Shown: positions 1 through 8,263 of the stretch, in pieces
Layout of the letters: each line of letters starts with the position of its first letter
Position numbering within the stretch: position 1 is the first letter of the stretch
Assembly: GCF_001308875.1 (NCBI RefSeq)
Contig: NZ_KQ465113.1
Coordinates: 107,346 to 171,345 of the forward strand
Origin: Lysinibacillus sp. ZYM-1
GTDB taxonomy: Bacteria; Bacillota; Bacilli; Bacillales_A; Planococcaceae
Length of the DNA stretch: 64,000 bases
Reading direction: 5' to 3'
The notes under the pieces: generated by a model
What the model saw: the letters and a program-made list of their open reading frames with translations, nothing else
What the model was told of the DNA's origin: nothing
Database searches by the model: none
Made by a program: the position numbers and the translations under genes

Positions 1-632
1 AATTCTCCACGAGTAACTTGCCCATTTGGATTAAAAGTAGTGGCAGATGTGCCATTAATAATATCTGTTTGATATAACAATTGAATATAGCTTTCAGCCC
101 AATGTCCAATTACATCTTTGAAGTACCCACCTGGTTTTAACGCCACATCTGCACGAGCAAATACTAGTAACATACCATTTAAATCTTCCGCACTAACAAC
201 TTCCCATTTGCCAGCCGTATAGATTTCACACTTAAAGGTATTGCCAGTTTGCGTAATTTTAATTTGAAAAGCATTACCGAATAACTTCTTTAGTTCTTCA
301 TAGCTTTCCTTAAACTCTTTTTCTCCCTCCGGATAAAGGTTCGTATCATCTGTGTAGGATTGGAGGATCGCCTCTAATGAAACTTTTACTGTTATACTAT
401 TATTCGTAGTAACAATTGTAACCTCACTATCTTCAAAGCCTATTTTAGATAGCAATAACATTTTATAGATATCTTGATAGGTCATTCCTTGTAATTGACT
501 AGTAGCTGCAACAGCCTGATTTGGATGCATAATACTTGCAACATCTACCGCTTCCTGTGCATGTGCCTGCCCACCAAATCCTCCTGTAAAACATGCAATA
601 CTTAGTGCACTTGTTAATAGAATTTTCTTCAT
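1..632 (-). CDS. S-layer-homology (SLH) domain secreted protein, partial
   Basis: The gene starts at 632 with AAAGGAGG 5-10 bases upstream and runs off the left edge. The first about 25 residues form a signal peptide: KK, a hydrophobic core, then an AHAQ-like cleavage site. After about 140 residues of unrecognised sequence comes an SLH repeat, with FKDVIGHWAESYI and later TTFNPNGQVTRGE visible. SLH domains bind pyruvylated cell-wall polymer, so the product is probably exported and held on the cell surface. Further SLH repeats or a catalytic domain may lie beyond the window. The export and SLH calls are firm; the function of the middle region is unknown. Confidence 0.85.
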   Translation of the reverse strand, partial: MKKILLTSALSIACFTGGFGGQAHAQEAVDVASIMHPNQAVAATSQLQGMTYQDIYKMLLLSKIGFEDSEVTIVTTNNSITVKVSLEAILQSYTDDTNLYPEGEKEFKESYEELKKLFGNAFQIKITQTGNTFKCEIYTAGKWEVVSAEDLNGMLLVFARADVALKPGGYFKDVIGHWAESYIQLLYQTDIINGTSATTFNPNGQVTRGE

Positions 633-643
633 TTTTCTTCCTC

Positions 644-1029
644 CTTTGATTCATAGAATCAGTGTACTAAATCAATAGTTTATAAATCTATTAAAAAATG
701 TAAATTATACAATAATTATATAAAAGACCTATTTTTATCACATTAGAATATAACTACTTCCATTTTTTACTTGAATCGAAATTAAAGAAGAAACAAGGTA
801 AAACAAGGACAGACTAGTTGCTATTCTTTTTTATTTCAGAGGTTTTGTTATATTGGATATTCGGTACATAAATGAAGAGGAGTAACACATAAAACTTTAT
901 ATCGTTATAATGATAGAGGCTATCATTTGATTTTCATTCAGCGAAAGAAGTAGTATGTAATTGTAACGAAGGATTTTTTACATATCCACACTATTATTTC
1001 AATGTAACAATTTCAAAGGAGGAATTTCA
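644..1029. promoter_or_regulatory. Intergenic region with promoter-like sites
   Basis: This is an AT-rich gap between the divergent SLH gene and the dehydrogenase. A TATAAT hexamer lies at 906-911, with no convincing -35 box at 17 bases. AGGAGG precedes the ATG at 1030. No ORF or structured RNA was recognised. Confidence 0.35.
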
Positions 1030-1929
1030 ATGAATTATCAAAACATTACGGTCGCAGGTAGCGGTGTCCTAGGAAGTCAAATTGCTTATCAATCTGCTTT
1101 TAAAGGTTTCCAAGTAACGATTTACGACATTAATGACGAGGCGTTGAAAAATGCACAGGATCGTATCACAAAATTGAAACCACTTTACCAACAAGACTTA
1201 GGAGCTACACAAGAAGAAGTGGATGCTGCCTATGCTCGACTAACATTTAAAAGTGACTTAGCACAAGCTGTTGCCAATGCTGATCTTGTAATTGAAGCAA
1301 TCCCTGAAGTTGTCCAAATTAAAACAGAATTTTATACGAACCTTGGCAAAGTAGCTCCTGCAAAAACAATCTTTGCGACGAACTCATCTACTTTATTGCC
1401 AAGCCAATTCGCAGAAGCAACTGGCCGTCCTGAGAAGTTTTTAGCGCTACACTTTGCGAATACAATTTGGAAAAACAACACAGCAGAAATTATGAAGCAC
1501 CCTGGCACAGATATGAAAGTATTTGATGAGGTTGTTGAATTTGCACGAGCAATCGGCATGGTACCACTACCATTATATAAAGAACAACCTGGCTATATTT
1601 TAAATTCATTACTAGTACCATTCTTAGATGCAGCCGAATCATTATTAGTAAAAGAAGTGGCTGATCCGGAAACAATCGATAAAACATGGATGATTGGTAC
1701 TGGCGCTCCACTTGGTCCATTCGCCATCTTAGACATCGTTGGCATCAACACTGCCTATAACATTGTTGAAGCAAAAGCAACGGCTACTGGTGATGAAAAC
1801 ATGAAAAAACTAGCCAACCTATTGAAAACAGAGTACATCGAAAAAGGTAAACTCGGTCGTGCAACAGGTGAAGGCTTCTACACATACCCAAATCCAAACT
1901 TTGCAAAACCAGATTTCTTAAAAGGCTGA
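1030..1929 (+). CDS. 3-hydroxyacyl-CoA (3-hydroxybutyryl-CoA) dehydrogenase
   Basis: This 299-residue protein is full length for the short-form enzymes that oxidise L-3-hydroxyacyl-CoA with NAD in fatty-acid or butyrate metabolism. The N-terminal Rossmann motif GSGVLGSQIA is at residues 10-19. The family motif ATNSSTLLPSQFA lies near residue 120, followed by the catalytic-histidine segment ALHFANT. The C-terminal helical domain includes GTGAPLGPFAILDIVG. AGGAGG sits just before the ATG and a strong terminator follows, so it is monocistronic. The substrate chain length cannot be read from sequence. Confidence 0.88.
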   Translation: MNYQNITVAGSGVLGSQIAYQSAFKGFQVTIYDINDEALKNAQDRITKLKPLYQQDLGATQEEVDAAYARLTFKSDLAQAVANADLVIEAIPEVVQIKTEFYTNLGKVAPAKTIFATNSSTLLPSQFAEATGRPEKFLALHFANTIWKNNTAEIMKHPGTDMKVFDEVVEFARAIGMVPLPLYKEQPGYILNSLLVPFLDAAESLLVKEVADPETIDKTWMIGTGAPLGPFAILDIVGINTAYNIVEAKATATGDENMKKLANLLKTEYIEKGKLGRATGEGFYTYPNPNFAKPDFLKG

Positions 1930-1936
1930 TCAGAGA

Positions 1937-1976
1937 GAGCAATTGTCCACAATCAAGGACAATTGCTCTTTTTTAG
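1937..1976. terminator. Intrinsic terminator after the dehydrogenase
   Basis: Arms GAGCAATTGTCC and GGACAATTGCTC flank a short loop and are followed by a T run. It may also serve the convergent gene ending at 1979. Confidence 0.85.
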
Positions 1977-1978
1977 GC

Positions 1979-2176
1979 TCATGTGAAGAAATCCCAAAAA
2001 CTAGGGGTATTTATAAATTCCTGCGTTGCAAGTTTTTCAATAATTTTTAATTTAATCTCCTGTTCCAAATCTTCTCTTTCCTGATAGCTTGTTTGATGGA
2101 GACATTGTTTAATTTTTGGAGAGAAGTTCTCGATAAATAGTAGTGACTCCTCATTGTAGTTATTTTCCCTTTCCAT
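1979..2176 (-). CDS. RsoA-like sigma region 2 protein
   Basis: This small 65-residue protein has GGAGG before its ATG. Its core, residues about 12-48, resembles sigma-70 region 2: a FSPKIKQCL segment followed by REDLEQEIKLKIIEKL. It lies 2 bases downstream of a sigma region 4-type gene and near a YvrJ-family gene. In Bacillus subtilis, RsoA supplies region 2 functions to the split sigma factor SigO at the yvrI/yvrHa/yvrJ locus. By family and context it is probably the region 2 half of a bipartite sigma factor. The assignment is mainly contextual because the protein is so short. Confidence 0.6.
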   Translation of the reverse strand: MERENNYNEESLLFIENFSPKIKQCLHQTSYQEREDLEQEIKLKIIEKLATQEFINTPSFWDFFT

Positions 2177-2178
2177 AC

Positions 2179-2730
2179 TTAATCCTCCTCTTTTTTTAGC
2201 ATCTGATGTAGTTTTTTCAATGCCTTGCGATGAAGATTGGATATATTTTGAGGTGTTGTTTGTAATGTTTCAGCAATAGTTTTTATCGAACAGTCTTTGA
2301 CATAAATCATTTCTAAAATTTGGAGCTGCTTGTCCGTTAAGTTTTGTAAAGATTGAAAAAGTTGTTCATCTTCAACCGTATCTAATAATCCTTCTTCAAT
2401 CCTTTCGTCATTTCTAGCAATGCCAGTTCTAGTTAGGCCATCGTCTACAATTAATAAGAAACGGTCGTGCAATCTTCTCCTTTTTTTATCAAAATCCAAG
2501 CTATAGAAATAAATTAAATTACTGACATATTTAATTTTTTGAACTTTTATATAGTGGGATTGAAATGTTTCATCCACCATTTTCATATTACAATCGGTTG
2601 GATATAAGATTGCTTTTTCAACCAAATAAAGATTTTTAGCATTAGCCAAAAAACTTTTGATAATCGGATTTTTTATCTGTTCCATATTCCTGCAAAAAAA
2701 TTCTTCGATCTTGTGGTTACCGTTATTCAT
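2179..2730 (-). CDS. SigO-like sigma factor with C-terminal region 4
   Basis: The 183-residue product starts at 2730, which has AGGAG 8 bases upstream; GTG/ATG codons a few triplets earlier lie too close to it. The C-terminal 60 residues are a sigma region 4 helix-turn-helix: LTDKQLQILEMIYVKDCSIK, then IAETLQTTPQNISNLHRKAL. The N-terminal part does not show a normal region 2, which suits a split sigma factor whose missing half is the next gene. In B. subtilis the SigO/RsoA pair responds to acid stress and drives oxalate decarboxylase; whether that holds here is unknown. Confidence 0.65.
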   Translation of the reverse strand: MNNGNHKIEEFFCRNMEQIKNPIIKSFLANAKNLYLVEKAILYPTDCNMKMVDETFQSHYIKVQKIKYVSNLIYFYSLDFDKKRRRLHDRFLLIVDDGLTRTGIARNDERIEEGLLDTVEDEQLFQSLQNLTDKQLQILEMIYVKDCSIKTIAETLQTTPQNISNLHRKALKKLHQMLKKEED

Positions 2731-2902
2731 TATCATCACTCCTATCTATCCGTCTGCTTGCTAAATAAAGTGAATATCATATATCTATTATAAACCAAAA
2801 CAAGAACAAACGTTCCCTAAATACAAAATTATATTGATTTTATTTAAAATGAAATCACTTTAAGGTATGTAAGACACAACTTTGGTGAAGGAGGAAGATG
2901 TT

Positions 2903-3058
2903 ATGATAACACCCGAAACTATTCAAATGTGGATGAACCTAATTGGTAATTCTGGGTTTCCAATTGCCATCACCGTCTATCTCTTAGTTCGATTTGAGAA
3001 GAAAATTGACCATTTAGAAGCTAACATCATGCGAGAATTAAATAAAAATAAAGATTAA
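2903..3058 (+). CDS. YvrJ-family small membrane protein
   Basis: This 51-residue protein is preceded by GAAGGAGG. The central GFPIAITVYLLVRFEKKID segment is the YvrJ family signature: one membrane segment followed by a charged helix. It is divergent from the SigO/RsoA-like pair, as yvrJ neighbours those genes in B. subtilis, and the synteny supports both calls. Its molecular role is not known to me. Confidence 0.75.
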   Translation: MITPETIQMWMNLIGNSGFPIAITVYLLVRFEKKIDHLEANIMRELNKNKD

Positions 3059-3067
3059 AGTAAAAAA

Positions 3068-3105
3068 ATAAACGGCAACATTCTTTTAAAGAATGTTGCC
3101 GTGAG
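3068..3105 (+). terminator. Intrinsic terminator after yvrJ-like gene
   Basis: Perfect arms CGGCAACATTCTTT and AAAGAATGTTGCCG enclose a short loop. There is no long T run, so termination strength is uncertain. Confidence 0.6.
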
Positions 3106-3168
3106 ATTTCACTGCCCATCTGCATACAATAAATGTAAAAGTAAATATGTCTTAGATGGGAGGGGATT

Positions 3169-3453
3169 ATGATTAATCACAATACAGTGGGATCAACCTA
3201 TATAGTAATGACGGTATTTCTTATGCTAGGCATTTCCTATAATTTCTTTTATGATTTATTCCCCATTCAAATTGAATACTTGGGTAATCTTGTATTTTGG
3301 CTGACACTCCCATTATCAGTCATCATTATCGCGCTAAGCATATGGTTACTTAAAAAGAAAATGGGCATTGTCAGCTCTTTACTTGCACTTGTTATTGCGG
3401 GGATTACTTTATTTATTGTATTATTTTCATTGTTTTATTGGAGTTCGCCATAA
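3169..3453 (+). CDS. Small three-helix membrane protein
   Basis: This 94-residue protein has GGGAGGGG before the ATG. Three hydrophobic segments are visible at about residues 8-28, 38-60 and 68-92, with KKK between the second and third suggesting an inside loop. I do not recognise a family. A shared terminator separates it from the acetyltransferase on the opposite strand. Confidence 0.6.
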   Translation: MINHNTVGSTYIVMTVFLMLGISYNFFYDLFPIQIEYLGNLVFWLTLPLSVIIIALSIWLLKKKMGIVSSLLALVIAGITLFIVLFSLFYWSSP

Positions 3454-3458
3454 ATGCC

Positions 3459-3495
3459 GAAAGCCTTTGAAGGATTGCTTACTTCAAAGGCTTTA
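3459..3495. terminator. Bidirectional terminator
   Basis: Arms AAAGCCTTTGAAG and CTTCAAAGGCTTT lie between two convergent genes, overlapping the end of the acetyltransferase gene. Confidence 0.65.
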
Positions 3496-3988
3496 CATAT
3501 AAAACCATATAATCTTCATCAAAGTATTGTTGGTCAATTTTTAACGCCCTTTTCTCTGTCCCAAACACCTGGAAACCTAATGATGTGTAAAGTCCTTTTG
3601 CAGAATCATTCGAAGACACTACTGTTAAATTGATCTGCTCAACATCCGCTAATTTGCTTCCTTGGTTTATTACTTCTAGCATTAAACGTTTACCTAAGCT
3701 CAGCCCTCGCTTTTTTGGCGATACATAAACGGCAAAAATACTCGCTTTATGCTTTATTTTGATTTTGCTTTCTTGCACCAATGTGGCAACCCCTAGCAAT
3801 TCACCTTGATCAAATGCACCGAAGGTATAAGAACCTTGTGCTTCAAGTCTACTTGCAAACAACTCAAGCACCATATCTTTTTCCTCTTCAAAACTTGAAC
3901 CAAATGCCTCAGGATTCGTTTGTAATCCCTCTAACCTTAAAGTTCGATATAGCTCAGCATCTTTTGCTGTTAATAACCTAATTTCCAT
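3479..3988 (-). CDS. GNAT-family N-acetyltransferase
   Basis: The 169-residue product covers the whole GNAT fold. Motif A, which binds acetyl-CoA, is YVSPKKRGLSLGKRLM at about residues 89-104. Motif B is the later NDSAKGLYTSLGFQVFG. AGGAGG precedes the ATG. The acceptor substrate cannot be told from the sequence. It is expected to be cytoplasmic and is transcribed alone. Confidence 0.85.
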   Translation of the reverse strand: MEIRLLTAKDAELYRTLRLEGLQTNPEAFGSSFEEEKDMVLELFASRLEAQGSYTFGAFDQGELLGVATLVQESKIKIKHKASIFAVYVSPKKRGLSLGKRLMLEVINQGSKLADVEQINLTVVSSNDSAKGLYTSLGFQVFGTEKRALKIDQQYFDEDYMVLYVKPLK

Positions 3989-4089
3989 CCCTTCTCCTCC
4001 TAATACTTTTCCTATTTATCGGCCAAGGTGAATGACATTTGTTGTACTTGATGTTGTTACAATGTTTTTAGATCGCTAAAGATTCTTTT

Positions 4090-4938
4090 CTAAAGTAGCA
4101 TGCGTAAAAACTTTTCAAAATGGACACCTGCCTCGCGAGGAACTTGCTCCTTGGATGTCGCTTCAATGGCAGCGGCTAAAAACGTTTCTGCTAGCTTCAT
4201 TGACTCTACTAAATCTTGCCCACGCATCATGCCGCCCATAATAATGGATGCAAATAAATCACCCGTGCCCGAGTAGCTCTCACCATTATAGTCACGGATA
4301 CTATGAAACGAGCGACTCGCATCGATATACATATTCCCGACATAGCGCTTGCCCGCATCTGCAGGTGGGTTCATACCGGTAATAATCACATTTGCGCCAG
4401 TTGCCTGTTGTAATTGAAGGCCAGCTTCCTCAAGTGCCTGCATATAATTTATTTCATGTTGATAGCTTTGTAACTTCTCATACGACAAACCTGTTAGTAA
4501 ACAACATTCCGTCACATTTGGTGTAATAATGTCAGCACACTGCACTAGCTCTCTCATCCGATCAAGCAAGTCACCTGTATACATTTTATATACCTCACCA
4601 TGATCGCCCATCACCGGATCGACCAATAAGGCTGTATCGTTTGTGTGAAACACCTCTAAAAATCGAAAAATATTATCGATTTGATCTTTACCTGTAACAA
4701 ATCCTGTATGAATACCATCAAAGGTCGCCCCAAGCTTGCTCCACTCATCCACAAAATAGTCCATCTTTGACGTTAAATCCTCACAATAAAAGCTTGAATA
4801 CCCTGTTTGCGCCGTTAAAATAGCAGTTGGCAATGGTACCGCCTGCACGCCCATTACAGCTAATACAGGCATTGCAGCCGTTAAAGAGCACTTCCCAAAG
4901 GACGACATATCCTGAATTACAGCCACTTTTTTCATCAT
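4090..4938 (-). CDS. Pyridoxal/pyridoxine/pyridoxamine kinase, PdxY-like
   Basis: This 282-residue ribokinase-superfamily enzyme would phosphorylate B6 vitamers to make PLP or its precursors. The N-terminal segment VAVIQDMSSFGKCSL matches the pdxY/pdxK group. VDPVMGDHGEVY lies near residue 107. The catalytic anion-hole motif GTGDLFAS is near residue 225 with its base Asp. It is divergent from an ECF S component, which links kinase and vitamin uptake. The start is an ATGATG pair; either codon is possible. Confidence 0.85.
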   Translation of the reverse strand: MMKKVAVIQDMSSFGKCSLTAAMPVLAVMGVQAVPLPTAILTAQTGYSSFYCEDLTSKMDYFVDEWSKLGATFDGIHTGFVTGKDQIDNIFRFLEVFHTNDTALLVDPVMGDHGEVYKMYTGDLLDRMRELVQCADIITPNVTECCLLTGLSYEKLQSYQHEINYMQALEEAGLQLQQATGANVIITGMNPPADAGKRYVGNMYIDASRSFHSIRDYNGESYSGTGDLFASIIMGGMMRGQDLVESMKLAETFLAAAIEATSKEQVPREAGVHFEKFLRMLL

Positions 4939-5114
4939 TCATTCCACCTAACTCATCCTGCTTGTACTCATCTCATCGTATCACAATTAGGTAGATGCGA
5001 AAATATCATCAATCTGACCCCTAACTTTTTTATGAAATTGGCACTTTTACAACAGTCAGTCCTTTGCTAAAGTAAAAATCATCAAAATATTCATCATAGT
5101 GAGGAAGATAAAAG

Positions 5115-5666
5115 ATGCAAAATATACAACGATCATCCTATACAAGACCACGCACGAAAACATTTGATTTAGTGATTACAGCCATTTTAGCAGCACTTGT
5201 TTTCGTTGCTACAATGTTTATTAATCTAAAGCTACCATTTGGTCAAGGTGGTCTTATTCATTTAGGGACATCTATGCTTTTCATCTCTGCCGTTTTATTC
5301 GGACCTAAAAAAGGGGCGCTTGCTGGAGCAATCGGGATGGGCTTATTCGATATCGTAGGGGGCTGGTTAATTTGGGCTCCAACTACAATTATTTCACGCG
5401 CATTACAAGGCTATATCGTTGGTAAAATCGCCTGGTCAAAAGGACATAAAGGTGACAATATCGGATTGAACATTTTAGGAGCCATCGTATCAATGCCTGT
5501 GATGATTGCCATTTACTATGTCGGGCAAGCAATCATGTTTAATAGCTGGATCGCACCATTAGCATCCATTCCTGGAGACATTATTCAAAACATTGTTGGC
5601 TTAATCATCGCCATTCCAGTTTGTGTTGTGCTGAAAAAAACACCATACTTCAAAAAGAATTTCTAA
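5115..5666 (+). CDS. ECF transporter S component, probably for a B6 vitamer
   Basis: The 183-residue protein has about six hydrophobic segments and a central FGPKKGALAGAIGMGLFDIVGG segment typical of ECF S components. These bind a vitamin and use a shared energising module made elsewhere. The divergent neighbour is a pyridoxine kinase, and in Bacillota PdxU-type S components are known to sit beside such kinases. Specificity for pyridoxine is therefore inferred from context and not proven. A terminator follows within 60 bases. Confidence 0.75.
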   Translation: MQNIQRSSYTRPRTKTFDLVITAILAALVFVATMFINLKLPFGQGGLIHLGTSMLFISAVLFGPKKGALAGAIGMGLFDIVGGWLIWAPTTIISRALQGYIVGKIAWSKGHKGDNIGLNILGAIVSMPVMIAIYYVGQAIMFNSWIAPLASIPGDIIQNIVGLIIAIPVCVVLKKTPYFKKNF

Positions 5667-5674
5667 TGGAAATA

Positions 5675-5718
5675 CGCCATCTTGCTGATTTTTATTGCAG
5701 CATGGATGGCATTTTTCT
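5675..5718 (+). terminator. Intrinsic terminator after the ECF gene
   Basis: Arms GCCATCTTGCTG and CAGCATGGATGGC (imperfect) are followed by TTTTTCTTT. Confidence 0.65.
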
Positions 5719-5788
5719 TTATTTGTAAATAGAAAAACAGGCAATTTTCAAGATAAGGTGAAATTAGCCTCGTTCATTTTCATACTAT

Positions 5789-6247
5789 ATGGTGGAGGTG
5801 GTAAACATACCAAGAGTAAAATACCGCGATGCAGACGTTGCCTTAATGGCAAGGATGATGAGAGCTGAAGCTGAAGGTGAAGGTCAGCAAGGAATGTTAT
5901 ACGTAGGCAATGTAATTGTCAATCGAGCTGTTGCATCTTGTTTAGACTTCAACGATGTTAGAACCATTGAGCAAGTCATTTACCAGGTACAAGGAGGAAA
6001 CTATTCGTTTGAAGCCGTTCAAAAAGGCAATATGTTTTACCAACGAGCAAGAGAAACGGAAAAAAGATTAGCCAAACAGAACTTAGACTTCTGGCGTCAA
6101 CACCCAGCCAAATACGCACTTTGGTACTTCAATCCATATGCGCCATGTCCCCCAACATGGTACGGCCAACCGTTTACTGGGCAATTCAAAAACCATTGTT
6201 TCTATGAACCAGCCCCAGATACTTGTGCAAGTGTTTATATGGGATAG
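5789..6247 (+). CDS. Cell wall hydrolase, CwlJ/SleB type
   Basis: The 152-residue protein corresponds to a SleB/CwlJ catalytic domain alone, with no signal peptide, as in CwlJ proteins that lyse spore cortex during germination. The ARMMRAEAEGEGQQGMLYVG segment at residues 20-39 carries the conserved catalytic Glu region, followed by NVIVNR, and near the C-terminus YFNPYAPCPPTW. The ATG at 5789 lacks a ribosome site, while GGAGGTGG at 5794-5801 lies inside the frame just before an ATA codon at 5807, so the true start is uncertain. A terminator follows. Confidence 0.8.
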   Translation: MVEVVNIPRVKYRDADVALMARMMRAEAEGEGQQGMLYVGNVIVNRAVASCLDFNDVRTIEQVIYQVQGGNYSFEAVQKGNMFYQRARETEKRLAKQNLDFWRQHPAKYALWYFNPYAPCPPTWYGQPFTGQFKNHCFYEPAPDTCASVYMG

Positions 6248-6276
6248 CGTGGGATTTTATTTTTATTAGCAAATTT

Positions 6277-6313
6277 TTAGAGGGAACTGTCTTAATAGCA
6301 GTTCCCTTTTTTA
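6277..6313 (+). terminator. Intrinsic terminator after the hydrolase
   Basis: Arms AGGGAACTG and CAGTTCCCT flank a short loop, followed by TTTTTTAT. Confidence 0.8.
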
Positions 6314-6322
6314 TGTTCATAT

Positions 6323-6532
6323 CTATTTCAACAACTCTTTTAAACCTTGTAACTCATCCGCTGAAAGCGTTATACCCTTACCCATTTTTTCGTGGTTTGG
6401 TGCCCACTCGCGAATGTCGTATTTTGGAGCATTACCGTTCCAGCTAATAAGATTGAGCTCCTTTTTCCAGCCCTTTGCTGATTCTGAAAGGACGCCGATA
6501 TGTTCGATCATTTCAAATTTAATTTCTGCCAT
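6323..6532 (-). CDS. PC4/YdbC-family single-strand nucleic-acid-binding protein
   Basis: I start it at 6532 because GGAGG lies 6-7 bases upstream; a TTG four codons earlier overlaps that site. The 69-residue product resembles YdbC proteins, bacterial relatives of the PC4 coactivator: an N-terminal KFEMIEHIGVLSES strand pair, a central GWKKELNLISWNG, and a C-terminal helix starting GITLSADELQGLKELL. The family binds single-stranded DNA. It sits alone between the hydrolase and the restriction pair. Confidence 0.75.
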   Translation of the reverse strand: MAEIKFEMIEHIGVLSESAKGWKKELNLISWNGNAPKYDIREWAPNHEKMGKGITLSADELQGLKELLK

Positions 6533-6544
6533 AGTTGCCTCCAA

Positions 6545-6898
6545 TATTTTTTAATACATATTATCATTATTTTAACATGAATACTTTTAAAGTTATTTTA
6601 CGGACGATTGTGTAGCTCAGCACCATATTAGCACTTAATAGAACAATTATACTCTCCACTTCTAAACAGTGTACTGGTAAAGAACATTCATCATATGTGT
6701 CTTTTATATGGCTATCATTGTCGCTCTACTTCTTCTCATTACCTATATTGATTAAATCCTCTAACACTCTTCTCACTTTAAATTAATAAGTTAATCATTA
6801 AGTAGCAGTAAAATTCCCTTACTCATCTCATTTAAATAATCTAAATACTCTTAAAATGTATTATAATGAAATAAATTTTCCCAAAGGTGGTTATATAT
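6545..6898. promoter_or_regulatory. Intergenic region upstream of mcrBC
   Basis: This AT-rich gap contains TATAAT at 6862-6867, about 37 bases before the mcrB ATG, and AAAGGTGG at 6883-6890 as ribosome site. No clear -35 box and no ORF were seen. Confidence 0.4.
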
Positions 6899-8263
6899 AT
6901 GAAAAAAATTAAATATGCCTGGTTTGTGGGCGCACAGCATGCCGGACAAGATTTGGTTGATGATTTTATTGAAAATGGTTACTGGATGAATGGCTATGAT
7001 GATAAATATTTAGATATTGTCAATGAAGTGAAAGTGGGAGACTTGATTGCCATAAAATCTACATACACAAGAAAAAATAATTTACCATTCAATAACAACG
7101 GGAAAGTTGTATCCGTTCTTGGAATAAAAGCAATTGGTACAGTAACCAAAAATTATCTCGATGGCAAAACAATAGATGTGGAGTGGCAACAATTTAACCA
7201 TGTACGAGAATGGTATATTTTTTCACTTTGGAATACCATTCAAAAAATTGAAGCGGACAAGGACTGGATTTATGAAAGTCTCTTACAGTTCACGTTTGAC
7301 AATCAATCCCAAGACTTTAACCGTTTTTTAAGTGATCCTAAATATAGTTCCAAGTTTGACATTAACGCTACTGTTACTAGTCATTCAATCAATGTGACAC
7401 CCCTTACAGAAGATGAATATACAACTGACGATTTTTTACGTGAAGTATTTCTAAATAAACTAGAAGCTAGTAAACTAGTTCGACTATTAGAGCGAAAAAA
7501 AAATGTAATTTTACAAGGTGCTCCAGGCGTAGGAAAAACATTTATGGCTAAACGATTGGCCTATTTGTTAATAGGCAAGAAAGCTATAGACAATATTGAA
7601 ATGGTACAATTCCATCAAAGCTACTCCTATGAAGATTTTATACAAGGTTATCGTCCTTCTGATGAAGGCTTTGAATTAGTAGAGGGTCCTTTTATACGCT
7701 TTTGCCAAAAAGCTGCAGCAGATCCACAACATAGATATATTTTTATTATCGATGAAATCAATCGTGGAAATTTAAGCAAAATTTTTGGTGAGCTCATGAT
7801 GCTTATTGAAACAGATAAACGAGGAGAATCACTGCAATTAGTTTATGGAGAAACACCATTTTCAGTCCCAGATAATGTTTTTATTATAGGTATGATGAAT
7901 ACAGCTGACCGTAGTTTAGCGATGCTTGATTATGCATTACGTCGCCGCTTCGCCTTTTATCATGTAAAACCTGCATTTCATCTCCAATCGTTTAAACAAC
8001 ATTTACTAAACCAAAAAGTGGATGATCAATTAGTTGACCATATTATTTCTAAATTCCAAGAGTTAAATAAGAAAGTAAAGGCTGATCCCCAATTAGGTGA
8101 TGGTTTTTGCATTGGCCATAGTTATTTTTGTCACTACGACAACAGCGAGGAATGGTTCCAGGAAATTATTGAATATGAAATTGAGCCTTTGTTAAAAGAA
8201 TATTGGTTTGATCAAATAGACATGGCACAAAAGGCTGTTAAGGAGCTCCTTATAAATGACTGA
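6899..8263 (+). CDS. mcrB: McrB-like 5-methylcytosine restriction GTPase subunit with N-terminal EVE/PUA-like reader
   Basis: I start this 454-residue protein at the ATG at 6899, with AAAGGTGG 8 bases upstream. Residues 1 to about 120 look like an EVE/PUA-type modified-base reader (YAWFVG start, then DLIAIKS and GIKAIGTV). The AAA+ motor follows: Walker A GAPGVGKT at about 207-214, Walker B FIIDEINRG, and the McrB signature NTADRSLAMLDYALRRRF. McrB loads on modified DNA and hydrolyses GTP to drive McrC cutting. The next gene overlaps by 8 bases, so the pair is one operon. Which base the reader recognises is not shown. Confidence 0.88.
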   Translation: MKKIKYAWFVGAQHAGQDLVDDFIENGYWMNGYDDKYLDIVNEVKVGDLIAIKSTYTRKNNLPFNNNGKVVSVLGIKAIGTVTKNYLDGKTIDVEWQQFNHVREWYIFSLWNTIQKIEADKDWIYESLLQFTFDNQSQDFNRFLSDPKYSSKFDINATVTSHSINVTPLTEDEYTTDDFLREVFLNKLEASKLVRLLERKKNVILQGAPGVGKTFMAKRLAYLLIGKKAIDNIEMVQFHQSYSYEDFIQGYRPSDEGFELVEGPFIRFCQKAAADPQHRYIFIIDEINRGNLSKIFGELMMLIETDKRGESLQLVYGETPFSVPDNVFIIGMMNTADRSLAMLDYALRRRFAFYHVKPAFHLQSFKQHLLNQKVDDQLVDHIISKFQELNKKVKADPQLGDGFCIGHSYFCHYDNSEEWFQEIIEYEIEPLLKEYWFDQIDMAQKAVKELLIND

